Source of the DNA: Paenacidovorax monticola
Lineage (GTDB): Bacteria; Pseudomonadota; Gammaproteobacteria; Burkholderiales; Burkholderiaceae_C
DNA: 64,000 nucleotides
Assembly (NCBI RefSeq): GCF_014489595.1
Contig: NZ_CP060790.1
Coordinates: 3,224,001-3,288,000 of the forward strand
Direction: 5' to 3'
The first letter of the stretch is position 1; every line of letters starts with the position of its first letter. The notes under the pieces were generated by a model. It saw nothing but the letters and a program-made list of their open reading frames with translations, made no database searches and had not been told where the DNA came from. Positions 47,281 through 54,791 of this stretch are shown here, in pieces. The position numbers were made by a program, and so were the translations under genes.

Positions 47281-47847
47281 ATGTGGAAATACCAACAACC
47301 TCGCCTCCGCGTGTCCCTGGCAATGCTGCTGGCGGCCCTTGCGGCTCCAGCCGGCGCCCAATCGCTGGACACCGACTCCCCCTCGCTCTACTTTCAGGCT
47401 GCCCGAGCGCGCCATGGCAACGACGCCTGGACCCTGGGCCTGACCCTGCCCTGGCGTAGCTGGAGCCGCCCGCTGTGGGGTGGCGAGCTGCGCGGCCACT
47501 GGGACCTGTGGGCCAGCCAGTGGGCCGCCGACGGGCCGGCAGGCCGGACCCACACCACCGTGGTGGGCCTGTCGCCCACGCTGCGCCTGCGTCCCGACCA
47601 GGGCCGTTCGGCCTGGTTCATGGAGGGCGGCATCGGCGCCAGCTACATGGACCGCCTCTACACGGCGGGCGACAAGGCATTCAGCACGCGCTTCAACTTC
47701 GCCTCGCACATCGGCGTGGGCGTGAACTGGGGCGCGCGGCGCCAGCACGAACTGGTGCTGCGGCTGCAGCATGTCTCCAACGCCGACATCAAGAAGCCCA
47801 ACCCCGGCGAAGACTTCGTACAGCTGCGCTACGCCCTGCATTTCTAG
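47281..47847 (+). CDS. pagL: PagL-like lipid A 3-O-deacylase
   Basis: Outer-membrane beta-barrel hydrolase of 188 residues, the usual size. The signal peptide is AMLLAALAAPAGAQ. Near the C-terminus the catalytic pattern LQHVSNADIKKPNPGEDFVQ contains the His-x-Ser pair and a downstream Glu as in PagL, and the last residue is Phe, the outer-membrane insertion signal. It removes the 3-linked acyl chain of lipid A. The ATG at 47281 is used; the upstream ATG at 47263 would only lengthen the n-region. Confidence 0.88.
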   Translation: MWKYQQPRLRVSLAMLLAALAAPAGAQSLDTDSPSLYFQAARARHGNDAWTLGLTLPWRSWSRPLWGGELRGHWDLWASQWAADGPAGRTHTTVVGLSPTLRLRPDQGRSAWFMEGGIGASYMDRLYTAGDKAFSTRFNFASHIGVGVNWGARRQHELVLRLQHVSNADIKKPNPGEDFVQLRYALHF

Positions 47848-47867
47848 GGCCAGGGCGGCCCCCAGGC

Positions 47868-48105
47868 GCCCATTTGTGGATAACCCTGGGGGCATTGCTG
47901 GCACAAGATGGGGTTTATCCACAGCGCCGCACGATCGGCGCAAGTTGTTCCTGTCCGGCGCCACGGTTGCACCCTGCCCTGGCCACAGCGTTGGAGGGCT
48001 CCCAAGCCCTTGTCACCATTGAGAAAAGCGGGCTTACCCACAGAAAATGGCGGGCTCTACTACTACCACTATGTATTTATAAACTCATCAAGGAATAACA
48101 AACCC
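47868..48105 (+). other. origin-like DnaA-box/DnaA-trio module, copy B
   Basis: Two perfect DnaA boxes: TGTGGATAA (47875-47883, minus strand) and TTATCCACA (47915-47923); then TTACCCACA (48034-48042, one mismatch), 14 nt, CTACTACTACCACTAT (48057-48072) and an A+T-rich stretch (48071-48105). Read on the other strand, the triplet run is ATAGTGGTAGTAGTAG, the repeated TAG pattern of DnaA-trios. Every landmark recurs exactly 372 bases downstream in copy C. Confidence 0.75.
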
Positions 48106-48239
48106 CGAAGCCACCGCCCTGGACACACCTCCTCGCCAGACTCTGGCCCCAGGGGAATCGGTGCGCCGGAACGAATCCGGAGCGCCTGTGTTCCGCTCTC
48201 CCAAAGAGCGCCCCTTCGGGGCGAAGGTGTCCCAGCGCA

Positions 48240-48470
48240 GGCATTGCGAGAACAACCCTGGGGACATTTCCGGCACAACCGGGCGGATATCCACAGAAAA
48301 CCGCAACGCATGCGTTTTGTCCCCGTTCGCAGAACAGCGGAGCCGGGGCATGGCCCACAGGGTTGGGCAAGGTCCAAGTCCCTGATCCTGTAGGGAAAAA
48401 ATGAGTTATCCACAGAAATTTACCGCCTCTACTACTACCACTATTCCTTTATAAAAAATACAAGAGGAAA
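48240..48470 (+). other. origin-like DnaA-box/DnaA-trio module, copy C
   Basis: ATATCCACA (48287-48295, one mismatch) and a perfect TTATCCACA (48406-48414), 14 nt, CTACTACTACCACTAT (48429-48444), then an A+T-rich stretch (48445-48465). AACCCTGGGGACATT and GGCACAACC align with copy B, and TTGTCCCC and CACAGGGTTGG with copy A. The gap 48106-48239 between B and C holds only a GC hairpin (CGCCCC/GGGGCG, 48209-48223). Confidence 0.75.
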
Positions 48471-48548
48471 GACAGGGACAACCGCGCCGTGCGTGCAGGG
48501 AGGGCGGGCACGGCATGCGCCCCGTCGCCACGGCCTTCGCAAAAGGGG

Positions 48549-48579
48549 TTGACTTCGAGTGCGCTCGAACTTCTAGGAT
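48549..48579 (+). promoter_or_regulatory. MerR-type promoter with 19-bp spacer and perfect dyad
   Basis: -35 TTGACT (48549-48554), 19-bp spacer, -10 TAGGAT (48574-48579). The dyad TTCGAG/CTCGAA with a 4-bp centre (48554-48569) lies in the spacer. Only six bases separate the -10 element from the ATG at 48586, so the transcript is probably leaderless. Confidence 0.75.
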
Positions 48580-48585
48580 CGCCGC

Positions 48586-49011
48586 ATGGAATCTCCTCTG
48601 GGCATTGACGACGTGGCACGGCGCACGGGCCTGACGGTCCACACGCTGCGGTATTACGAGCGCATCGGGCTGATCGCGCCAGTCGCGCGGGCGGCCGGCG
48701 GGCAGCGGCGCTACGCGGCGTCGGACATCGCCTGGATCGAATTCCTGCTGCGGCTGCGAACGACGAACATGCCCATCGGCAAGATGCAGGCATTCGCGCG
48801 GCTACGTGGCGCGGGGGATGCGACGGTGGCACAGCGCCGCCGGATGCTGGAGGCCCATCTGGCGGATGTTCTGGCGGAGATCGAGGCCATGCGCCGGTCC
48901 GCCGAGGCGCTGCAGGCCAAGATCGGGCACTACCGAGGCATGGAGCAGTCCCTGGCGCCGGATTCAACCCCTGACGGAGGACCCCTGGATGACCCAGAAC
49001 GACCGGTATGA
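48586..49011 (+). CDS. MerR-family regulator (NmlR/AdhR-like)
   Basis: Regulator of 141 residues: winged helix DDVARRTGLTVHTLRYYERI, a second conserved block AASDIAWIEFLLRLRTTNMP, and a helical dimerisation segment. It has no cysteine-based metal loop at the C-terminus, so it fits the metal-independent NmlR/AdhR type that responds to electrophiles or carbonyl stress. It overlaps the carboxymuconolactone-decarboxylase-like gene by 23 bases and should autoregulate this pair through the dyad at 48554-48569. Confidence 0.9.
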   Translation: MESPLGIDDVARRTGLTVHTLRYYERIGLIAPVARAAGGQRRYAASDIAWIEFLLRLRTTNMPIGKMQAFARLRGAGDATVAQRRRMLEAHLADVLAEIEAMRRSAEALQAKIGHYRGMEQSLAPDSTPDGGPLDDPERPV

Positions 49012-49365
49012 GCGCGGACTTGCCAAACTGCGGGAGGTGGATGGCGAGGCCGGCGAGCGCGTGCTGCAGAGCCTGGACGGCATCGCTCCCGATTTCGCTC
49101 GCTACCTGATCGAATTTCCCTTCGGTGACATCCATTCCCGGCCGGGCCTGGACCTGCGCAGCCGCGAAATCGCCGTGGTGGCGGCCCTCACGGCCCTGGG
49201 CAACGCGGCACCCCAGCTCCAGGTCCACATCCGGGGGCCCTCAACGTGGGGGTGAGCCGCACGGAGATCGTCGAGACCATCATGCAGATGGCGGTCTATG
49301 CGGGGTTTCCGGCGGCGCTCAACGGCCTGGCGGCGGCCAGGGAGGTTTTCGCGCGGGACGCCTGA
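48989..49365 (+). CDS. carboxymuconolactone decarboxylase family protein, with a frameshift
   Basis: CMD/AhpD-fold protein of about 125 residues after correction. It begins [20 protein letters not shown] and has the family block [21 protein letters not shown] run of five G at 49233-49237 breaks the frame; a sixth G gives [20 protein letters not shown] and then [20 protein letters not shown] up to a stop at 49363-49365. A base-calling error is likely. The pairing of a MerR regulator with a CMD protein is common and points to a small electrophile- or peroxide-related pair; the reaction is unknown. Confidence 0.88.
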
Positions 49366-49392
49366 AGCGGGTGGTGCCCCTGGAGCAGGTTC

Positions 49393-52300
49393 TCAGATGC
49401 GGTCGCGCAGGAACTGCTCCAGCGCGTCCGTGGGCAGCGGGCGGCTGAACAGGTAGCCCTGGTAGAAGCGGCAGCCCGCGCGGGCCAGCAGGTCGCGCTG
49501 CTCGACCGATTCCACGCCCTCGGCGATCACTTCGAGGCCCAGGCTGCGCGACAGGCCGATGATGGTGTCCACGATGGCCGCGTCGTTCGGGTCCGTCAGC
49601 AGGTCCTGCACGAAGCTCTGGTCGATCTTGAGCTGGTCCAGCGGCATGCGCTTGAGGTAGGCCAGCGACGAGTAGCCCGTGCCAAAGTCGTCGAGCGCGA
49701 AGCCCACGCCGTGGGCGCGCAGCGCCTCCATGGTGGCGATGGTGGTCTCCATGTCCTCCACCAGCAGGCTTTCGGTCAACTCCAGCTTGAGCCGGCCCGC
49801 CGGGGCGCCCGTGACGGCCAGCACGCGCGCCACATCGTCCACGAAGTCGGCGTGGCGGAACTGGCGCGAACTCACGTTCACCGCCATCGTCAGGTGGGCC
49901 AGGTCGGGGTCGCCCCGCCACTGGGCGAGCAGCTTGCAGGCCGTGTTGAGCACCCAGCGGCCCAGGGGCAGGATCAGGCCGGTCTCCTCGGCCAGCGGCA
50001 CGAAGTCCGCCGGCGAGACCATGCCGCGCTCGGGATGCTCCCAGCGCACCAGCGCCTCCACGCCGACGGCGCGGCCCGCATGGTTCACCTGGGGCTGGTA
50101 GTGCAGGAGGAATTCGTCCTGCGCCAGGGCCGCGCGCAGGTCGGCCTCCAGGCCGGCGCGCGCCGTGACCACGGCCTGCATGTCGGGGTCGAAGAAGCGC
50201 AGCGTGCTGCGCCCGGCCGTCTTGGCCTGGTACATGGCCAGGTCGGCCTGCTTGAGCAGTTCGCCCACGCTGGCGCCGTCGCCGTGGAACGGCGCGATGC
50301 CGATGCTGGGCGTGCTGCGGTACTGGTAGCTCGCCAGCGTGTAGGGGGCCGAGAGCAGCGACAGGATCTTCTCGCCCACCGTGCGCGCGTGGATGGCCAC
50401 CTCGTGGGGCTGGGCGCTGAGCTGCTCGATCATCACCACGAACTCGTCGCCGCCCAGGCGCGCCACGGTGTCGATGGCGCGCACGCAGGTGTTCAGGCGC
50501 TGTGCCACCTGCTGCAGCAGCAGGTCGCCCTTGTCGTGGCCCAGCGTGTCGTTGAGGGTCTTGAAGTTGTCCAGGTCGATGAACAGCAGCGCGCCGCCCT
50601 GGTGGTGGCGCTGGGCGTTGGCCAGCGCATGGTGCATGCGGTCCATGAGCAGCATGCGGTTGGGCAGTCCGGTGAGCGCGTCGTAGAAGGCCAGGCGCTG
50701 GATCTCGCGCTCGGTGGCCTTGCGCTGGCTGATGTCGGTGTTGATCGCCAGGATCGAGGGAGGCTGGCCGTCCTCGCCCGGGATGAGGGTCCAGCGGCCC
50801 TCCACGTCGAGGGGGCGCCCGTCGCGGTGTCGCTGCGTGATCTCGCCCGTCCACTCGCCCTGCTCCTGCGCCAGCTGGGTGGCGCGCAGGAAAGCCGCCG
50901 GGTCGTCGTAGAGCAGCGAGACGATGGACTGGCCCAGCACCTGCAGCCGCGTCCAGCCGTAGAGGCGCTCGGCGCCCTGGTTCCAGAAGAGGATGCGGTG
51001 CTCCAGGTCGCGCACGATGATGGCGTCCTGCGCCTTGTCGAGCAGCGACGCCTGGTGGCGGATGCGCTGCTCGGCAAGCTGCCGGTGGATCTCGGCCGAG
51101 GCGCGCGCCGCGAAGATCTGCAGCGTGGAGGTGACGAAATCCGGGCTGGCCAGCGGCTGGCGGAACAGCACGAAGATCAGGCCCAGGGGCTCGCCGTCCG
51201 CATCGCACAGCTGCTGGCCCACATAGCCCTGGGCGCCCAGCCGGCGCAGCACGGGCGCATCCGGGTGGAGACGGGCCACGTCCTGGGCCACCACGTGCTG
51301 CCGCTGCTCGAGCAGGTGCAGGCTGGGCGTGCCGGCCAGCGTGTACTCGGTGTTGGCCAGCAGGGTGCCGTCCACGCTCAGCGCAAGGGTCACGGCGCGC
51401 GCGGGCTGCCCGGTCGGTGTCGGCAGCAGCCGCGCCACGCAGCCCGCCTGCGCACCCAGCGCCTCGGCCATGTTGTGCACCAGCTGCTCGAAGAATTCCG
51501 TGCCCGTGCTGGCCGACACGGCCGCCGCCACCTTGAGCACCGAGGCCTGCAGGCGCTGCTGCTCGCGGCGCGCGCGCAGGCTCACGATGCCGAAGGCCAG
51601 GTCGGTGGACAGCTCCTGCAGCAGCGCGATCTCCTCGGGGCTGATGGCGAGCACCTCGGGCGCGTACAGGTACAGCAGCCCGAAGCTGCGCTCGCCGTCG
51701 CGCAGCGGCAGCACGATCACGCCGTGAAAGCCGTGCTCCAGCATGCGCTCGGTCCAGTCCTGGAAGGCGGGTTCCCTGCGGATGTCCTGCACGATCACGG
51801 GCTGGCCGCTGCGGATGGCCTGGCCGGCCGGTCCCTGGCCGCCGGGCTGGTCCTCGGCCCAGCTCAGGCGCAGCGCCTCCAGGTAGCGATTGTTGTAGCC
51901 GGCGTGCGCCACGGGCTCGATGCTCCGTTGTTCGTCGTCGCGCGCCAGGCCCACCCAGCCCATGCGGTAGCCGCCGATGTCCACGGCGATCTGGCAGATG
52001 GCCTGCAGCATGGCGGGCTCGGAGGTGCCGCGCACCAGGGCCTCGTTGCAGGCGCTCAGCAGGCGCTGGGCCCGGCCCAGGCGCGCGAGTTCGCGCTCGG
52101 CGCTGCGGCGCTGCGTCACGTCGGTGGCCAGCACCTGGCGCGCGGCCACGCCGTTGAAGTTGGCCGCGCCGGCCGACAGCTCCACGTCCATCACGGAGCC
52201 GTCCTTGCGCCGGTGGCGGCGGGTGATGCCGCCGCGCAGCTGTGCGGCGTCGATCGAGGCCATTTCGGCCGCGAGCCGCTCGCGGTCCTCGGGCAGCCAC

Positions 52301-52977
52301 AGTTCGTCCATGCCCATGCGCAGCAGCTCGGCCTCGGTATAGCCGTAGTGCTCCACCATGGCGCGGTTCACGGCCAGCAGGCGCAGCGTGTGGCGCTCGT
52401 ACACCCACATGGGCTGGGGGTGGTCGTCGAACAGCTGGCGGTACTGGCGCTCGGAGGTGCGCAGGGTCTCGCTCTGCGCGAGCAGCTGCGCGTGCATGGC
52501 GTCGCGCTCGTGCACCAGTTGCGTCAGCTGTCGCTGCTGGCGGCGCAGCGCCAGCTGCACCTGGGCCTGCTGGGCCAGGATGCGCAGGCCCTCGATCTGG
52601 GCAGGATCGGGCAGACGCGGCACCCGGTCCAGCACGGCGAGCGTGCCCAGGGCCTGGCCCTCGGGCGCGAACAGCGGAACGCAGGCGCAGAAACGGACGT
52701 GGGGTGCGCCCCGCACCAGGGGGTGGTGCGCCAGCAGGGGGTGGCTGCGCGCGTCCTGCACCACCAGGGGGGCCTCGCCGCCGTCCTGCGCCAGCGCACA
52801 CAGTGCGGCGGCCTGCGGCGCCTGGGCGGGCGTGAGGCCCACCGAGGCGGTGAAGCCCTGGCGCGGCGTGGCGGCGAGCGCGACCACGGCCATGGGCGTG
52901 GCGCAGATGCGCGCGGCCAGCAGTGCCAGCTGGTCGAAGGCGGCTTCGTCCTGGGAGGGCGCCGCGGACATGCTCAC
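49393..52977 (-). CDS. multidomain sensor diguanylate cyclase/phosphodiesterase (GAF-PAS-GAF-GAF-PAS-GGDEF-EAL)
   Basis: Soluble cyclic-di-GMP signalling protein of 1194 residues without membrane segments. Domains in order (approximate residues): GAF 12-150, coiled coil 140-175, PAS 177-300, GAF 305-460, a further GAF-like region 470-640, PAS 645-765, GGDEF 765-925 (active-site motif LGGDEF near 843) and EAL 945-1190 (VEALVRW near 973, DDFGTGYSSLAYLK, and ELTESLLVED). Both catalytic motifs are intact, so it could make or break c-di-GMP depending on input. No partner gene is adjacent. Confidence 0.93.
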   Translation of the reverse strand: MSMSAAPSQDEAAFDQLALLAARICATPMAVVALAATPRQGFTASVGLTPAQAPQAAALCALAQDGGEAPLVVQDARSHPLLAHHPLVRGAPHVRFCACVPLFAPEGQALGTLAVLDRVPRLPDPAQIEGLRILAQQAQVQLALRRQQRQLTQLVHERDAMHAQLLAQSETLRTSERQYRQLFDDHPQPMWVYERHTLRLLAVNRAMVEHYGYTEAELLRMGMDELWLPEDRERLAAEMASIDAAQLRGGITRRHRRKDGSVMDVELSAGAANFNGVAARQVLATDVTQRRSAERELARLGRAQRLLSACNEALVRGTSEPAMLQAICQIAVDIGGYRMGWVGLARDDEQRSIEPVAHAGYNNRYLEALRLSWAEDQPGGQGPAGQAIRSGQPVIVQDIRREPAFQDWTERMLEHGFHGVIVLPLRDGERSFGLLYLYAPEVLAISPEEIALLQELSTDLAFGIVSLRARREQQRLQASVLKVAAAVSASTGTEFFEQLVHNMAEALGAQAGCVARLLPTPTGQPARAVTLALSVDGTLLANTEYTLAGTPSLHLLEQRQHVVAQDVARLHPDAPVLRRLGAQGYVGQQLCDADGEPLGLIFVLFRQPLASPDFVTSTLQIFAARASAEIHRQLAEQRIRHQASLLDKAQDAIIVRDLEHRILFWNQGAERLYGWTRLQVLGQSIVSLLYDDPAAFLRATQLAQEQGEWTGEITQRHRDGRPLDVEGRWTLIPGEDGQPPSILAINTDISQRKATEREIQRLAFYDALTGLPNRMLLMDRMHHALANAQRHHQGGALLFIDLDNFKTLNDTLGHDKGDLLLQQVAQRLNTCVRAIDTVARLGGDEFVVMIEQLSAQPHEVAIHARTVGEKILSLLSAPYTLASYQYRSTPSIGIAPFHGDGASVGELLKQADLAMYQAKTAGRSTLRFFDPDMQAVVTARAGLEADLRAALAQDEFLLHYQPQVNHAGRAVGVEALVRWEHPERGMVSPADFVPLAEETGLILPLGRWVLNTACKLLAQWRGDPDLAHLTMAVNVSSRQFRHADFVDDVARVLAVTGAPAGRLKLELTESLLVEDMETTIATMEALRAHGVGFALDDFGTGYSSLAYLKRMPLDQLKIDQSFVQDLLTDPNDAAIVDTIIGLSRSLGLEVIAEGVESVEQRDLLARAGCRFYQGYLFSRPLPTDALEQFLRDRI

Positions 52978-53134
52978 CCGCCTACCCGGCTGGGCAGCGG
53001 TGCGCGGGAACAGCGGGCGAAGCGGTGCTGCGGCATGGAAGTGGGAGTCTGGCCGGGAAGGCTCTCTTTTTACTACACATTTGATAGCTTATGGCACATG
53101 GCAGGCAAGCGCCGCAAGCCATTATTTCCGGAAA

Positions 53135-53908
53135 TCATGAAGCTGGGCCTCCAGGGGAACCCGGGGGAAGCTGGTCCTGCAATAGCCGTGCCATCTCCTT
53201 CTTGCGCGCGGGAGGCAGGCGCGGCGTGATGGCGCCGAAGCTGATGGCCGCGAGCGTGGATGCCGAGGCCGCGAACGTGCGCCCCACGCCCGAGACGCCC
53301 GCGGTGATGGTGTCCTCGATGTCGGCATGGCCCGCCGCGCGCGTGCGCTTGATGGCGCGCAGCATGCGCTCGCGCGTGAAGCCGGCCTGCGCGTACTCGG
53401 CCGCATGGCGCTCCAGGATGCGCTCGATCTCGGCGTCGGCCAGCGCGGCCATCAGCGCGAGCCCGCCAGCGCCCACGCCGAGCAGGCGGCGCCCGCCGAT
53501 CTCGGTGGTGAACACCTTCACGGGAAAGTGCCCTTCCTCGCGGTGCAGGCACACGCAGTAGTCGCCCTGGCGGATCACGAGGAACACCGTATCGCCCGAC
53601 ATGCGCGCGAGCTTCTGCATGAGCGGCCGGCACGAATCCACGAGCGGCACGCGGCGCATGGACGCGAAGCCCAGCTGCATCGCATCGATGCCCAGTCGGT
53701 AGGCCTTGCCTTCGGGGTCGCGTTCGGCGAACTGCTCCTCCACCAGGCACGACAGCAGGCGGTGCGCCGTCGAGCGCTCCAGGCCCGAGGTCGCGATCAC
53801 CTCGGTGAGCCGGATGCCCTCCTCCTGGTGCCGGGCCAGCAGGCGCAGCAGCTGCAGCGCGCGGCGCAGGCTTTGCGCACCTCCCGTGGTGTTGGATGAG
53901 TCGTCCAT
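53135..53908 (-). CDS. IclR-family transcriptional regulator
   Basis: Regulator of 257 residues with an N-terminal winged helix (IRLTEVIATSGLERSTAHRL) and the IclR effector domain (HREEGHFPVKVFTTEIGGRR and GVGAGGLALMAAL). The start at 53908 (MDDSSNTTGGAQSLRRAL) is preferred; the upstream extension crosses the divergent promoter. It is divergent from the hydratase-led operon, which it probably controls with an acyl-type effector. Confidence 0.9.
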   Translation of the reverse strand: MDDSSNTTGGAQSLRRALQLLRLLARHQEEGIRLTEVIATSGLERSTAHRLLSCLVEEQFAERDPEGKAYRLGIDAMQLGFASMRRVPLVDSCRPLMQKLARMSGDTVFLVIRQGDYCVCLHREEGHFPVKVFTTEIGGRRLLGVGAGGLALMAALADAEIERILERHAAEYAQAGFTRERMLRAIKRTRAAGHADIEDTITAGVSGVGRTFAASASTLAAISFGAITPRLPPARKKEMARLLQDQLPPGSPGGPAS

Positions 53909-53934
53909 ATTGTGGGAAAAAACAAAGTTTGTGT

Positions 53935-53964
53935 TTGTGATGCAGGAAACCTGGAGTCTAGACT
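53935..53964 (+). promoter_or_regulatory. candidate promoter of the hydratase operon with a 10-bp palindrome
   Basis: TTGTGA (53935-53940), 18 bp, TAGACT (53959-53964). The -10 element lies inside the perfect palindrome AGTCTAGACT (53955-53964), a plausible regulator target between iclR and the operon. Confidence 0.45.
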
Positions 53965-53999
53965 GCCTTCCACCTTGCACAGACACCCCGGAGACCACC

Positions 54000-54791
54000 A
54001 TGGCGTATGACACGCTCGCGATCGAAGACCATGGCGCCGTGCGCCGCATCCTGCTGGCGCGCCCCGCCCAGCGCAACGCCCAGAGCCAGCAGATGCTCGA
54101 CGAGCTGGTCGACGCCTTCGGCGCGGCCGGGCGCGACGAGGCCGTGCGCGTGGTGGTGCTGGGCGGCCAGGGCGAGCATTTCTCGGCCGGCCACGACCTC
54201 AAGCAGGCCCAGGCCGAGCGCGCGAACTTCACGGTGGAGCAACGCTGGGCTTACGAGGAGCTGCGCTACTTCGACCACTCGCTGCGCATCTGGGACTTTC
54301 CCAAGCCCACCATCGCCCAGGTGCAGGGTGCCTGCGTGGCGGGCGGCTTCATGATCGCCAACATGTGCGACCTCGTGGTCGCGGGCGAATCGGCCTTCTT
54401 CTCCGACCCCGTGGGCCACACGCTGGGCGCGGCCGCCACCGAGGTGCTGATCCACCCCTGGGTCATGGGCGCGCGCAAGGCCAAGGAACTGCTGTTCACC
54501 GGCGGCAAGCTCAGCGCCCATGAGGCCCACGCCATCGGCATGGTCAACCGCGTGGTGCCCGACGCCGCATTGGGCGAGGCCGCGCTGGCCCTGGCCCAGC
54601 AGATCGCCAAGGCGCCGCCGTTCGGCCTGCGCCTCATCAAGCGCTCCATCAACCGCACGCTTGACGCCCAGGGCCTGCGCACCGCGCTGGCCGCGCACTT
54701 CGACACGCACCAGCTCTCGCACCTGAGCGAGGGCTTCCTCACGGCACGCGACCGGGGCCTGGCCTCGGCCATCCAGAAGAAGGCCGACTGA
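54000..54791 (+). CDS. enoyl-CoA hydratase
   Basis: Crotonase-fold enzyme of 263 residues with oxyanion-hole blocks GEHFSAGHDLKQAQ and VQGACVAGGFMIANMCDLVV, and FSDPVGHTLGAAATE in the active-site region. The C-terminal part has HLSEGFLTARDRGL. The start at 54000 (MAYDTLAIEDHGAVRRI) lies 91 bp from iclR. The stop overlaps the next start by one base (TGATG), so it is co-translated with the CoA ligase. Confidence 0.9.
   Translation: MAYDTLAIEDHGAVRRILLARPAQRNAQSQQMLDELVDAFGAAGRDEAVRVVVLGGQGEHFSAGHDLKQAQAERANFTVEQRWAYEELRYFDHSLRIWDFPKPTIAQVQGACVAGGFMIANMCDLVVAGESAFFSDPVGHTLGAAATEVLIHPWVMGARKAKELLFTGGKLSAHEAHAIGMVNRVVPDAALGEAALALAQQIAKAPPFGLRLIKRSINRTLDAQGLRTALAAHFDTHQLSHLSEGFLTARDRGLASAIQKKAD

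Noticed and set aside
47908..48393. A rightward open frame of 161 codons across modules B and C.
   Set aside because: It runs through DnaA boxes and the triplet run, has no protein-like composition or homology that I recognise, and the non-coding block structure explains the sequence better.
43201..48470. Calling the modules the chromosomal oriC itself.
   Set aside because: dnaA, dnaN and rpmH are not in the window, the gene strands do not switch here, and three diverged copies are unusual for a single origin. Kept as origin-like only.
49711..53229. A rightward open frame of about 1170 codons opposite the GGDEF/EAL gene.
   Set aside because: It has no recognisable domain and is rich in His, Gln, Arg and Gly, as expected of the antisense of a high-G+C gene. 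The opposite strand has seven coherent domains.
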